From: Allomuricauda sp. F6463D
GTDB lineage: Bacteria; Bacteroidota; Bacteroidia; Flavobacteriales; Flavobacteriaceae
Assembly (NCBI RefSeq): GCF_023015965.1
Contig: NZ_JALKAN010000003.1
Coordinates: forward strand, 62,001 to 126,000
Length of the DNA stretch: 64,000 bases
Reading direction: 5' to 3'
Shown here: positions 26,547 to 36,474 of the stretch, piece by piece
Position numbering within the stretch: the stretch's first letter is position 1
Layout of the letters: every line of letters starts with the position of its first letter
Made by a program: the position numbers and the translations under genes
The notes under the pieces: generated by a model
What the model was told of the DNA's origin: nothing
Databases searched by the model: none
Seen by the model: only the letters and a program-made list of their open reading frames with translations

Positions 26547-29246
26547 ATGGAAAAAGAGAACCCACAACAAATAAGGAACAACGAACAGCGATACCTAAAA
26601 CTATCGGGCCTTGAGCCCTTAATCGTAACCCCCGAAAGCAATTTCATTAATGTTGGGGAGCGAACCAATGTAGCTGGTTCCAAAAGGTTTTTAAGGTTAG
26701 TCAAAGAAGAAAAATTCGATGAGGCCCTGGACATTGCCCGCCAACAGGTAGAAGGTGGTGCACAAGTCATTGATGTGAACATGGATGATGGAATGATCGA
26801 TGGAAAGGAGGCCATGGTCAGGTTTTTGAACTTAATCGTTGCCGAACCCGATATTGCTCGCGTACCCATTATGATTGATAGTTCCAAATGGGAAATTATC
26901 GAAGCAGGATTACAAGTAGTACAAGGTAAATGTGTAGTAAATTCCATCAGCCTTAAAGAAGGAAAAGAAGAATTTGTGCACCATGCAAAATTAATCAAGC
27001 GATATGGGGCGGCCGTCATCGTAATGGCCTTCGACGAAGTTGGTCAGGCAGATACTCTGGAGCGTCGGAAAGAAATTGCAAAACGTTCTTACGACATCTT
27101 GGTCGATGAAGTCAATTTTCCTCCCGAAGACATCATTTTCGATCTCAATATTTTTCCTGTGGCAACAGGAATGGACGAGCATAAGAAAAATGCCATTGAT
27201 TTTATCGAAGGTACTCGTTGGGTACGGGAGAATTTGCCCTATTGCAGTGTAAGTGGTGGGGTGAGCAATGTTTCATTCTCCTTTAGAGGGAACAATCCGG
27301 TTCGTGAAGCCATTAATTCAGCCTTTTTGTTCCATGCCATTAAAGCAGGTATGAACATGGGAATCGTAAACCCGGTCATGCTGGAAGTTTATGATGATAT
27401 CCCAAAAGATTTGTTGGAACATGTTGAAGATGTACTGCTCAATAGGAGGGATGATGCCACGGAACGATTGCTGGAATTTGCCGAAACGGTTGTAGGTACT
27501 GCCAAAGAAAGTAAAGTTGATTTGTCTTGGAGAGAAGAGCCGCTTCAAGATCGCATTACCCGTGCCTTGGTTAAGGGAATCGATCAATATATTATTGAAG
27601 ATGTAGAAGAAGCCCGGCAAAAGGCAACAATGCCTTTGGAAGTGATCGAAGGAAATTTAATGGCAGGAATGAACGTTGTTGGAGATCTTTTTGGAAGTGG
27701 AAAAATGTTTCTGCCCCAAGTGGTGAAATCCGCAAGGGTGATGAAGAAGGCGGTCGCTTATTTAACCCCATATATTGAAGCATCAAAAGACAAAAACGCT
27801 AAGGCAGCCGGGAAAATTTTGATGGCCACGGTAAAAGGTGATGTACACGATATTGGAAAAAATATTGTAAGTGTGGTGCTCGCTTGTAACAATTATAAAA
27901 TTGTAGATATGGGCGTGATGGTACCACCGGAAAAAATCATCAATAAAGCTAAAGAGGAACAAGTGGATATTATTGGTCTGAGTGGATTGATTACTCCATC
28001 ATTGGACGAAATGGTGTTTTTGGCGAAGGAAATGGAACGTCAAAACTTTAATGTACCTCTTTTAATTGGTGGGGCGACTACGAGCAAGGCCCATACCGCT
28101 GTAAAAATAGACCCCCAGTATAGCCAAGCAGTGGTTCATGTGAACGACGCATCCAGGGCAGTTACGGTGGTGGGCGATCTACTTCAGGATGCGACTTCCT
28201 CGAAGTACAAAAAATCTATCAAATTAGACTATGAGAGTTTTAGAGAAAAGTTCTTAAGTCGTTCTAGAAAGAAAGAATACTTGACCTTGGAGCAAGCAAG
28301 GCAAAATAAGCTTCAAATCGAATGGAATCCAGTAGATATTAAAAAACCTAATAAGCTAGGTATTGAGGTGTGGGAGGATTTTGATTTGAAGAAACTGGAA
28401 GAATTTATAGATTGGACCCCATTTTTTCGTAGCTGGGACTTGCACGGAAAGTATCCGGATATTTTGACGGATGATATAGTTGGCGAACAAGCCACTGAAC
28501 TATTTAAGGATGCCAAGGAGCTCTTGAGTAAAATTTTGGATGAAAAACTACTTAAGGCCAGAGCCATATTCGGGTTATTTCCCGCCAATCAAATCAAAGA
28601 AGACGATATAGAAGTTGAGAAAGATGGTAAAATCTTTATGTTTAGAACACTCCGACAACAATTGAAAAAGCGTAAAGGGGTTCCCAATATCGCCTTGGCA
28701 GATTTTATTGCACCAAAAGATTCAGGAATACAGGATTATATGGGCTTCTTTTGTGTAAGCACAGGTTTTGGTACGCAAGAACTGGCTACCGAATTTGAGA
28801 AAAACCATGATGATTATAATTCCATTATGATCAAAGCCCTAGCGGATAGATTGGCTGAAGCTTATGCAGAGTATCTCCACAAAGAAGTGAGGACTAAATA
28901 CTGGGGCTATGCAGTTGATGAGAATTTAGAAAATACCGAATTGATAAAGGAAAAATACAGTGGAATACGTCCGGCTCCAGGATATCCGGCATGTCCGGAT
29001 CACTTGGAAAAACTTACTATCTGGGATTTATTGGATGTTGAGGAAGAAATTGGTGTGAAATTAACCGATGGTTTGGCAATGTGGCCCGCTGCGAGCGTGA
29101 GTGGATATTATTTTGGACATCCACAAGCCAAATATTTTGGGTTGGGAAAAATCGAACAAGATCAGGTCCAAGATTTTGCTGAACGAAAAAATATAACATT
29201 GGAGAAAGCTCAAAAATGGCTGGCTCCCAATATAGTTGATGAATAA
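26547..29246 (+). CDS. metH: Methionine synthase, folate-, cobalamin- and activation-domain polypeptide
   Basis: An 899-residue polypeptide carrying the rest of cobalamin-dependent methionine synthase. Residues about 20-300 are the methyl-tetrahydrofolate (pterin-binding) barrel with [14 protein letters not shown] and [11 protein letters not shown]. About 335-420 is the cobalamin cap. About 420-560 is the B12-binding Rossmann domain with DVHDIGKN (Asp432, His434, Gly437; His434 is the expected cobalt ligand). About 600-899 is the reactivation domain that binds SAM, with [14 protein letters not shown]. The homocysteine module is the separate gene just upstream. Confidence 0.96.
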   Translation: MEKENPQQIRNNEQRYLKLSGLEPLIVTPESNFINVGERTNVAGSKRFLRLVKEEKFDEALDIARQQVEGGAQVIDVNMDDGMIDGKEAMVRFLNLIVAEPDIARVPIMIDSSKWEIIEAGLQVVQGKCVVNSISLKEGKEEFVHHAKLIKRYGAAVIVMAFDEVGQADTLERRKEIAKRSYDILVDEVNFPPEDIIFDLNIFPVATGMDEHKKNAIDFIEGTRWVRENLPYCSVSGGVSNVSFSFRGNNPVREAINSAFLFHAIKAGMNMGIVNPVMLEVYDDIPKDLLEHVEDVLLNRRDDATERLLEFAETVVGTAKESKVDLSWREEPLQDRITRALVKGIDQYIIEDVEEARQKATMPLEVIEGNLMAGMNVVGDLFGSGKMFLPQVVKSARVMKKAVAYLTPYIEASKDKNAKAAGKILMATVKGDVHDIGKNIVSVVLACNNYKIVDMGVMVPPEKIINKAKEEQVDIIGLSGLITPSLDEMVFLAKEMERQNFNVPLLIGGATTSKAHTAVKIDPQYSQAVVHVNDASRAVTVVGDLLQDATSSKYKKSIKLDYESFREKFLSRSRKKEYLTLEQARQNKLQIEWNPVDIKKPNKLGIEVWEDFDLKKLEEFIDWTPFFRSWDLHGKYPDILTDDIVGEQATELFKDAKELLSKILDEKLLKARAIFGLFPANQIKEDDIEVEKDGKIFMFRTLRQQLKKRKGVPNIALADFIAPKDSGIQDYMGFFCVSTGFGTQELATEFEKNHDDYNSIMIKALADRLAEAYAEYLHKEVRTKYWGYAVDENLENTELIKEKYSGIRPAPGYPACPDHLEKLTIWDLLDVEEEIGVKLTDGLAMWPAASVSGYYFGHPQAKYFGLGKIEQDQVQDFAERKNITLEKAQKWLAPNIVDE

Positions 29247-29295
29247 AATATCCAATTACCACATCAACCAATAATAATAAACGGATAACCATAAA

Positions 29296-30249
29296 ATGAA
29301 AATCACCGATCACATAAATAATGCAAACGGAAAAACCCTCTTCAGTTTTGAGATAGTACCGCCAGTAAAAGGGAAAAGTATTCAGGAACTCTATAAAAAT
29401 ATAGACCCCTTAATGGAGTTCAAACCTCCGTTTATAGATGTGACAACCTCTAGGGAAGAATATATATACAAAGAGAAGGATGGGTTGTTGGATAAGAAAC
29501 TGACCCGTACCCGTCCAGGGACGTTGGGCATCTGTGCCTCTTTAAAGCATAAATACGATGTGGATACCGTGCCCCATGTGCTTTGTGGCGGCTTTACCAA
29601 GGAGGAAACCGAATACCTTTTGGTGGACTGTCAATATCTTGAGATTGAAAATGTAATGGCACTACGCGGGGATGCCCGAAAAGAGGAAAGATATTTCACT
29701 CCCACAAAAGGAGGCCATCAATATGCTACGGAATTGGTGAAACAGATTAAGGACATTAATGAAGGAAACTATTTGCACGATTCCATTGAATCCAGTGATT
29801 GTGGTGATTTTTGTATAGGTGTGGCGGGTTATCCAGAAAAACACATGGAGGCACCATCCTTGCAATCCGATTTAAAACGATTAAAGGAAAAAGTAGAGTT
29901 TGGAGCCGATTATGTAGTTACACAAATGTTTTTTGACAATCAAAAATTCTTTGAATTTGAGAAGGCGGCCCGGGAAATGGGAATTGATGTGCCCATTATT
30001 CCAGGCATAAAACCTATTGCAGTTAAAAGACATTTACAATTATTGCCACAAGTTTTTAGTATAGATCTCCCCCAAGATTTGATAGATGCCGTTGAAGCAT
30101 GTAAAACAAATCAAGAAGTGCGTCAAGTTGGTGTGGAATGGGCCATTCAACAATCAAAAGAGTTAAAAGAAGCAGGTGTGCCAGTCTTACATTATTATTC
30201 TATGGGGAAATCAGATAATGTAAAGGCAATTGCCAAGGAACTTTTTTAA
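29296..30249 (+). CDS. metF: Methylenetetrahydrofolate reductase
   Basis: Flavoprotein of 317 residues producing 5-methyltetrahydrofolate, the methyl donor for the MetH pair encoded just upstream. Typical segments include FSFEIVPPVKGKS, a VLCGGFTKEE loop, ENVMALRGDARKEE, GVAGYPEKHMEAPS, and VVTQMFFDNQKFFEF. Length is normal. The 49-base gap to metH and the shared function indicate one SAM-controlled transcription unit. Confidence 0.96.
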   Translation: MKITDHINNANGKTLFSFEIVPPVKGKSIQELYKNIDPLMEFKPPFIDVTTSREEYIYKEKDGLLDKKLTRTRPGTLGICASLKHKYDVDTVPHVLCGGFTKEETEYLLVDCQYLEIENVMALRGDARKEERYFTPTKGGHQYATELVKQIKDINEGNYLHDSIESSDCGDFCIGVAGYPEKHMEAPSLQSDLKRLKEKVEFGADYVVTQMFFDNQKFFEFEKAAREMGIDVPIIPGIKPIAVKRHLQLLPQVFSIDLPQDLIDAVEACKTNQEVRQVGVEWAIQQSKELKEAGVPVLHYYSMGKSDNVKAIAKELF

Positions 30250-30269
30250 TTTTCCTACTTTAGCTATCC

Positions 30270-31370
30270 ATGGAGCACCTACTTTATTTGGTATTTCTAT
30301 TATGTTTTTGCTTTGGATTTTCCCAAGAGCCGGAAATCCCAAAAGTATATACGTTGGATGTCAACCAATTTTATGGGTCCATACTTTTGCACAACCCCGA
30401 TATTTCGCATTTGATTACAAATCATCCAGCAGGGATTATTTTGGGGGTAAGCCGAAAAACATACGGCCAAAAGGAATGGGAGGCAGATTTTGGCTATCCT
30501 GATACCGGTTATACTTTTATTTATCACAATACCAATAACCCTACCCTTGGTAATCATTACGGGTTGTACGGTCATTATAATTTCTATTTTTTAAAAAGAA
30601 ATGTTCAGTTGCGGGTCGCTCATGGATTGGCATACAATACAAACCCTTATGATAAAGTGGATAACTTCAGAAACAATGCCTACGGAAGCCACTTATTGAG
30701 CAGTACTTTATTGATGCTCAATTATCAGAAAGAAAATTTAGTGGCTGGATTGGGTCTAAATGCAGGACTGTCTTTTATACACTATTCCAATGCCAATTAT
30801 AAGGCGCCCAATACGTCTACCAATACATTTTCCGTGAATTTCGGGTTGACATATAACCTGGACCATGAAACAACTTTTGAATATCTAAAACCGGAATCAA
30901 CAAATAAAATAACCGAACCGATTCGCTATAATTTAGTACTTCGTGGAGGTGCCAACGAAAGTGATGTGATCAATTTGGGGCGTTATGGCTTTGCTATTAT
31001 CTCGGCCTATGCGGATAAACGTTTGGGCAAGCGCAGTGCCATTCAATTGGGAACGGATGTTTTCTTTTCAAGCTTTTTAAAGGAATTGATTAGATATCAA
31101 TCGATTGCATTCCCAGAACTCGATGTGGATCCAAATACGGATTATAAAAGGGCGGGTATTTTTGTTGGGCACGAACTCTTTGTGAATAAAATGAGCATTG
31201 TGGCCCAACTGGGGTATTATGTGTATTATCCATTTGATTTTGAAGGTAGGATATACAATCGAATTGGTATGAAAAGATATTTTGGGGAAAAGGTTTTCGG
31301 AGCGATTACCTTAAAATCACATGCGGCCAAAGCAGAAGCAGTGGAATTTGGAATAGGGGTAAGATTATAG
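30270..31370 (+). CDS. Acyloxyacyl hydrolase / PagL-like lipid A deacylase
   Basis: A 366-residue outer-membrane beta-barrel with an N-terminal signal peptide (ends near GFSQEPE). The segment GLSFIHYSNANYKAPN gives the His171-x-Ser173 catalytic pair and following Asn of the PagL lipid A 3-O-deacylase family. It is about twice as long as proteobacterial PagL, as an extra C-terminal barrel part is present. It probably trims acyl chains from lipid A or related lipids; not proven by sequence. It starts only 20 bases after metF, so it may be transcribed from the methionine unit. Confidence 0.75.
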   Translation: MEHLLYLVFLLCFCFGFSQEPEIPKVYTLDVNQFYGSILLHNPDISHLITNHPAGIILGVSRKTYGQKEWEADFGYPDTGYTFIYHNTNNPTLGNHYGLYGHYNFYFLKRNVQLRVAHGLAYNTNPYDKVDNFRNNAYGSHLLSSTLLMLNYQKENLVAGLGLNAGLSFIHYSNANYKAPNTSTNTFSVNFGLTYNLDHETTFEYLKPESTNKITEPIRYNLVLRGGANESDVINLGRYGFAIISAYADKRLGKRSAIQLGTDVFFSSFLKELIRYQSIAFPELDVDPNTDYKRAGIFVGHELFVNKMSIVAQLGYYVYYPFDFEGRIYNRIGMKRYFGEKVFGAITLKSHAAKAEAVEFGIGVRL

Positions 31371-31432
31371 TATACAGATTTGAGATGGTAGCAATGAGAA
31401 GATTTTTTGAATTTAGTATTATCACCTCGAGT

Positions 31433-32188
31433 ATGATCGAGAAATCTGTACTTTTCATCTTATCGCTGCTTTTCGTTTCCTGTAACGGAGATAATGTACC
31501 AGATTGTTTCCAAAATGCAGGGGATATTGTCCGAATAAAAGTTGATGTCTCAGATTTTTCTACCATTACAGTTTTTGAGAATTTGAACGTGGTCTTAAAA
31601 CAAGGAGACGAACAGCTAGTGGAAATTGAAACCGGTGAATTCCTATTAAATGACGTTACTGCCGTGGTAGATGAGAGTCGACTCGTACTAAGAAATGAAA
31701 ACGGTTGTAATTATGTTAGGGATTATGGGATAACTACGGTGTATGTAACATCTCCCAATATAACGGAAATTCGTAGTGGTACGGGACTACTAATTTCCAG
31801 TGATGGCGTTTTAAGCTATCCGAGCCTTACTTTAATTTCCGAAAGCTACAACAACCCGGAAACCGACACTACCGACGGTTCTTTTGATTTGGAATTAGAT
31901 GCAACCACAGTAAGAGTTACGGTAAATGGTATAGCCTATTTTAAACTGGATGGAAACACCGTAAACTTTAATCTTAATGTAGCAGCGGGTGATTCCAGAA
32001 TTGAGGCTGAAAATATGGAAGCCACCAATGTGACCATCAACCATCGGGGATCCAATGATGTCTTTGTGAACCCACAACAAAGATTAAGCGGGGTTATCAG
32101 GGGTACGGGTGATGTAATCAGTGTGAACACGCCCCCTGAAGTGGATGTGGAAGAATTGTTCAACGGAAGATTAATATTCCAGGATTGA
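31433..32188 (+). CDS. Head-GIN domain lipoprotein (DUF2807)
   Basis: A 251-residue exported protein. The start MIEKSVLF at 31433 gives a short lipoprotein signal with lipobox FVSC; an upstream ATG would spoil it. The body has the repetitive beta-helix character of head-GIN auto-transporter-like domains: FSTITVFENLNVVLKQGDEQ, TVYVTSPNITEIRSGTG, IEAENMEATNVTINHRGS. These domains are common and of unknown function in Bacteroidetes, thought to act in the envelope. A second such protein lies at 43359. A 7-bp hairpin follows the stop but has no T-tract. Confidence 0.8.
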   Translation: MIEKSVLFILSLLFVSCNGDNVPDCFQNAGDIVRIKVDVSDFSTITVFENLNVVLKQGDEQLVEIETGEFLLNDVTAVVDESRLVLRNENGCNYVRDYGITTVYVTSPNITEIRSGTGLLISSDGVLSYPSLTLISESYNNPETDTTDGSFDLELDATTVRVTVNGIAYFKLDGNTVNFNLNVAAGDSRIEAENMEATNVTINHRGSNDVFVNPQQRLSGVIRGTGDVISVNTPPEVDVEELFNGRLIFQD

Positions 32189-32265
32189 TATAGTTGTCCA
32201 AACTATAAAGGAAATCTTGTTGTTCCATACTATTTCTCATTATTTTAGAATTTCAAATCAGAAAT

Positions 32266-33327
32266 TTGGGTAGACTTCTCACATACTTTAGATGTTTGTT
32301 ATCTCCTTTTCCTAAAGTAAAACCGTTGGACGGGTTGAAAGGATTGGAAAGAGCTGATGTACTTTTCCATAATCTTGTGGCAGAAAAGAAAGTGCCTGGG
32401 TTGGCTGTTACCATTTTAAATCAAGGCAAACCTATTCTAAAAAAAGGGTATGGTTTCTCTAATTTCGAGAATAGAAAAAGAATAGACCCAAAGCAAACTA
32501 TTTTCCGAATAGCCAGTATTTCTAAATGCATTACAGGATTGGCCTTGGGAAAAATGGAAGAAGATGGCATCATAGATTTAGATGAATCTCTTTATACTTA
32601 TGTGCCATATTATCCTAAAAAACAATATGATTTTACGCTTCGGCAGTTGGCAGGTCATATTGCGGGAATACGTGGATATCGAGGAAAAGAATTCGCTTTG
32701 AACCAAGATTATTCCATTAAAGAAGGAGTGGGAATCTTTAAAAATGACCCGCTGATTTTTGAACCAGGAAGTAATTATCTCTACAACAGTTTTGATTTTG
32801 TGTTGTTGTCCTTAGCCATGCAAGAGGTCAGCGGTGTGCCGTTTCAACAATACGTGAAAGAAAATGTATTGAAATCATTGGGAATGGAAAATACGTTCCC
32901 ACAAGAAGATGGAGTTGAGAATTTGGCACAGTTCTACACCAAGCGGTCATTATGTTTTAAAAAAGCTGTAGAAGTAAACAATGTCTATAAGTTGGCAGGA
33001 GGAGGTTTTTTGTCCACTTCTGAAGATGTAGCTAAACTGGGGCAATGCATACTAGAACAAAAGTTGCTGAAGGTCGAGACTTATGGTCAATTGTTGACCT
33101 CACAAATTGTAAATGAAAATCCCACTTATTACGGTATTGGGTTTCAGGTGAGCAAAGATTCCAAAGGAAGGAATTTTGTTGGCCATGTAGGCAATAGTGT
33201 AGGGGCCTATACCAACCTTTTTGTATATCCCGAAGCGGAAAAAGTGATTGCTGTGTTAATCAATTGCACAGATCCGAAGGTGCAAGCTCTTTTGGATGAA
33301 GCTATTGATTCTATTTTTGATTTGTGA
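32266..33327 (+). CDS. Serine hydrolase, class C beta-lactamase/esterase family
   Basis: A 353-residue serine hydrolase of the penicillin-binding-protein-like family. The SxxK motif is Ser84-Ile-Ser-Lys87 in FRIASISKCITG, and a Tyr-Asn-Ser motif in NYLYNSFDFV takes the second catalytic place. A late HVGNSVGAY segment corresponds to the KTG-type box, here HVG as in esterases and DD-peptidases of this group. There is no convincing signal peptide. The start is TTG at 32266, since no ATG precedes the conserved region. It is probably an esterase or peptidase, not necessarily a beta-lactamase. Confidence 0.85.
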   Translation: MGRLLTYFRCLLSPFPKVKPLDGLKGLERADVLFHNLVAEKKVPGLAVTILNQGKPILKKGYGFSNFENRKRIDPKQTIFRIASISKCITGLALGKMEEDGIIDLDESLYTYVPYYPKKQYDFTLRQLAGHIAGIRGYRGKEFALNQDYSIKEGVGIFKNDPLIFEPGSNYLYNSFDFVLLSLAMQEVSGVPFQQYVKENVLKSLGMENTFPQEDGVENLAQFYTKRSLCFKKAVEVNNVYKLAGGGFLSTSEDVAKLGQCILEQKLLKVETYGQLLTSQIVNENPTYYGIGFQVSKDSKGRNFVGHVGNSVGAYTNLFVYPEAEKVIAVLINCTDPKVQALLDEAIDSIFDL

Positions 33328-33369
33328 ACCTCATGATTTTTATGGAAATTTATTGAAACACCATTCATT

Positions 33370-34086
33370 TTGAAATACGCAAAATATCTTACATTATTGT
33401 TTTTCCTGATATTCATAGAGGAGTCCTTTGCAGGCGAATCTTTTTCTTTTAATAAGTCTACTGCTAAAATGGATAGTATTCATAGTGGTTTGTCATCATT
33501 GGAGTGGAGAAAATTCAAAAAATTTGAGGAAGCTTTGCTTGCTGCCGAATTGTCCGAGCGGGAAAGTGAAAATGAACTAACGGTTTATGCCCGCGACTCA
33601 CTCAAAATATTAAAGGTAAAACTGATGGCCATTAAGGTTTTGGAAGAAAAAAACCTTTTGAACCGAGATATTGCTGAAAACCCATCCTACTATACTGCAT
33701 TGATGGAAGAATTTAAGGGAAGTAATATTCCCTCTTCCGAATATCTTTTTCTGGAAGAGAAATTGGCTTATATAAATCAAGAAACGCTCCGCCAAAGATT
33801 ACAATGGAGTACATGGAGCAACATAGGTCTTGTTATAATTGTAGTTTTGTTGGCTTACATTACATTTAGGCTGGGAAAAGGCCGCAAACCTATATTGCCT
33901 CAATTGAGCAAGCAAGAAACTTTGGTTCGCAACCTAATCCTTCAAGGTAAAAGCAATAAGGAAATTGCCGCGGAATTGTTCATCAGCCTTAGTACGGTAA
34001 AGAGTCACATCACCAATATCTATAGCAAATTAAATGTGGTGAACAGACAAGAATTACTTAAAAAAAGTCCGGGTACTAGCACCTAA
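33370..34086 (+). CDS. Membrane-anchored LuxR-type transcriptional regulator
   Basis: A 238-residue protein with an unusual layout. An N-terminal hydrophobic signal (residues 1-20) is followed by a helical, Glu/Lys-rich segment that would be extracytoplasmic (about 22-148), one membrane helix (151-167) and a C-terminal LuxR/NarL helix-turn-helix (178-232) with LILQGKSNKEIAAELFISLSTVKSHITNIYSKL. There is no receiver domain. The start is TTG at 33370. The membrane topology suggests a tethered factor responding to envelope events. The next gene, 66 bases downstream, encodes an outer-membrane receptor-like protein, a plausible target or partner. Confidence 0.8.
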   Translation: MKYAKYLTLLFFLIFIEESFAGESFSFNKSTAKMDSIHSGLSSLEWRKFKKFEEALLAAELSERESENELTVYARDSLKILKVKLMAIKVLEEKNLLNRDIAENPSYYTALMEEFKGSNIPSSEYLFLEEKLAYINQETLRQRLQWSTWSNIGLVIIVVLLAYITFRLGKGRKPILPQLSKQETLVRNLILQGKSNKEIAAELFISLSTVKSHITNIYSKLNVVNRQELLKKSPGTST

Positions 34087-34152
34087 ATCCGACCTTCCTT
34101 ACACTCGATAAATACCGATTCCAGTTTAATTTGTTTCAAAATTCATACAGTT

Positions 34153-36474
34153 TTGAAACAATTACATTGGTTATTCATCGCATTATCCGTTTCTAGTTAT
34201 GGCCAAGAACAGTTCACGGTAAAGGGAAAAGTTATTGATGCATATAGTGAGATGGTCCAAATCGGGGATGTCTTTTTGTTCGATTCCAATAGAGAAAACC
34301 TTGTGATGTACACCACTTTGCATGACGGGCAATTTATTTTGGAAGAGATATCCGCAGGCGATTACTCTTTGGAGGTTTCTGCTTTGGGATTCAAAAAATA
34401 TTCAAGGACAATCAGCGTGGATAAAAACCTTGAATTTTCCGTCCATTTGATAGAGCAGGTAACCGAGCTCGAGGATGTTGAGGTCATTGCCCTTAAAAAT
34501 CCTATTACCAACAACAACGGTAATTTAAAAATAGATGTGCAGAATCCTGTTTTTTTATCCATTGCAGATCCTTTGGATGTACTTTCCAAGTTGCCCAATA
34601 TTCAAATTTCGCCAGATAGAGAATCCATATCGGTTATTTCAAGAGGAAGCCCATTGATTTATTTGGGCAATCAACGAATCAGTTTGGAAGAACTTAAAGG
34701 ACTGTCCGTAGAATTCATTGAGAGCATTGAACTTATCAACAATCCCTCGCCCAAATATGAGGCAGAAGGACAAGTAGTGATCTTGGTTCATTTGAAGATG
34801 AGCAGGGACAAGGGAGCTAGCTTCAGTCTTGGAGAAACGTTGTCTTTTAGGCAAAACACCAATCATTATCTAAGCTCCAATGGAAGTTTCTCGAATGGGA
34901 AATGGAATTTAAGAGGTAATCTTAATTATAATGCCATTGGGCAATGGGAGAGCAATACTTTTGAGTTTGCCATTCCTGAAGAGGATATTTATTCTAATTA
35001 TTTGGTGTTGATTCCGGATAATAATAGAATTCAAATAAATGGTGGTCTTGGGCTATACTATCCTATTAATGATAGTGATTATGTCTCCTTTAATACTACA
35101 ATGAAGCTTCAAACGGATGAAGCCGATTTTGAAACCAACACTTTTGTTAGCGATGGTATTGAAGAGAATCAAATTTTATCCAAACCTAACAATGATAATC
35201 AACGAAGATATTTTAGTGGTAATTTCAATTTGAATAAAAAATTAGACGCAGATTGGAACCTTTTTACGGGAATCCAATATTCTACTTTCAAACAAACGTT
35301 GGACACTGATATTTTCAATAACTATAACAATGAGAGTTTCTTTTTAGATGAGTCCAGATATCAGGAATACGAAATAGGTTCATTGGCGGCCTGTTTAGAT
35401 GTTGAACATACAATTTCCGATAAATTAAGAAGTGAATTTGGAGCGAGTTGGAACGAAGCGCAGGCAACTGCCCATTCAAAGGTTCAGCAATTGGAAACCC
35501 AAAATGAAGAAAATGTGGATTACGATTATAAAGAGCGATTATATGCTTCATACTTGAACTTTAGTTCAAACTTGAACAAAAAACTGGATGTGAGCATTGG
35601 GGCCAGAGTGGAATATAATGACGTATCTGGTACTTTGAACAATGAAACCAATCCATTGGTCAGTAGAAAAAACACTAGGTTTTTTCCAAAAGCAGGACTA
35701 AACCTTAAGATAGATAGTGTCAAAACGCTATCGTTCAATTATTCCAAAAGCATTACAAGGCCTAATTTTTCCAGAACAAGTTCAGTTTCTGTTTTTATAA
35801 ATCCCTTTTTGGAGGCTACCAACAATATAAATTTAGTGCCAACTATTTCCCGGAGAATTTCTTCCAATTTGCAATGGAAAAACAAATCATTTTTTCTGGA
35901 TGTGTATCAAAAGGAAAACCCGTCGTATTACGCCATTAGTTATGAAGCAAATGATACCACGGCCACCTTATCTCCCATTAATTTGGAAAAGGAGATGGGT
36001 TTTTATGTAGGTGCCACCTTTCCATTTTCATATAAAATATGGACCTCCACCACTTCTGTAAGTTTAAATTATAATAAAATCACGGATTCCTCAGCGGTTG
36101 TGGCAACAGTTAAGCCTTATGTATATGCATATACCGACCATCAATTCAAAGTGGCCAAGGATACTATTGTTTCTTTTGGTGGATGGATGATGACCGAACG
36201 TAACGAAGGGATTTATACTAGAAACACTATGTTGATACTAAACGCCTCTGTGACCAAAACGTTGTTCGATAAATTTCAATGCGCGATCCGTTTGAACGAT
36301 ATTTCCAAGGCAATGAATTTTGAAGAAAGCTATTCCATTAATGGAGTGGAAGCCAATGGTACCTATTTCGTGGATGCACGGGAAATTGCATTTGCCATAA
36401 AGTATAAGTTCGATAATAATACCAATAAATTCAAAAATAAGGATGTTGATGAAAACCTAAATCGAATCAATTAG
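34153..36474 (+). CDS. Outer-membrane beta-barrel, TonB-dependent receptor-like protein
   Basis: A 773-residue outer-membrane protein. A signal peptide ending near SSYGQE is followed by a carboxypeptidase-regulatory-like domain (VKGKVIDAYSEM, SAGDYSLEVSALGFKKY; about 20-100), a short plug-like region (DPLDVLSKLPNIQISPDRES) and a barrel of the OMP_b-brl_3 type. The plug is short, so active TonB-coupled transport is not certain. The start is TTG at 34153. Its stop overlaps by 4 bases the stop of the convergent decarboxylase gene, leaving no space for a terminator. Confidence 0.82.
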   Translation: MKQLHWLFIALSVSSYGQEQFTVKGKVIDAYSEMVQIGDVFLFDSNRENLVMYTTLHDGQFILEEISAGDYSLEVSALGFKKYSRTISVDKNLEFSVHLIEQVTELEDVEVIALKNPITNNNGNLKIDVQNPVFLSIADPLDVLSKLPNIQISPDRESISVISRGSPLIYLGNQRISLEELKGLSVEFIESIELINNPSPKYEAEGQVVILVHLKMSRDKGASFSLGETLSFRQNTNHYLSSNGSFSNGKWNLRGNLNYNAIGQWESNTFEFAIPEEDIYSNYLVLIPDNNRIQINGGLGLYYPINDSDYVSFNTTMKLQTDEADFETNTFVSDGIEENQILSKPNNDNQRRYFSGNFNLNKKLDADWNLFTGIQYSTFKQTLDTDIFNNYNNESFFLDESRYQEYEIGSLAACLDVEHTISDKLRSEFGASWNEAQATAHSKVQQLETQNEENVDYDYKERLYASYLNFSSNLNKKLDVSIGARVEYNDVSGTLNNETNPLVSRKNTRFFPKAGLNLKIDSVKTLSFNYSKSITRPNFSRTSSVSVFINPFLEATNNINLVPTISRRISSNLQWKNKSFFLDVYQKENPSYYAISYEANDTTATLSPINLEKEMGFYVGATFPFSYKIWTSTTSVSLNYNKITDSSAVVATVKPYVYAYTDHQFKVAKDTIVSFGGWMMTERNEGIYTRNTMLILNASVTKTLFDKFQCAIRLNDISKAMNFEESYSINGVEANGTYFVDAREIAFAIKYKFDNNTNKFKNKDVDENLNRIN

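Noticed and set aside
30230-30502. A 90-codon plus-strand frame overlapping the start of the PagL-like gene
   Set aside because: It is an alternative frame of a gene with a good signal peptide and family motif.
34153-36474. A true TonB-dependent transporter of the SusC type
   Set aside because: The plug region is too short and no SusD-like gene is adjacent; called receptor-like only.
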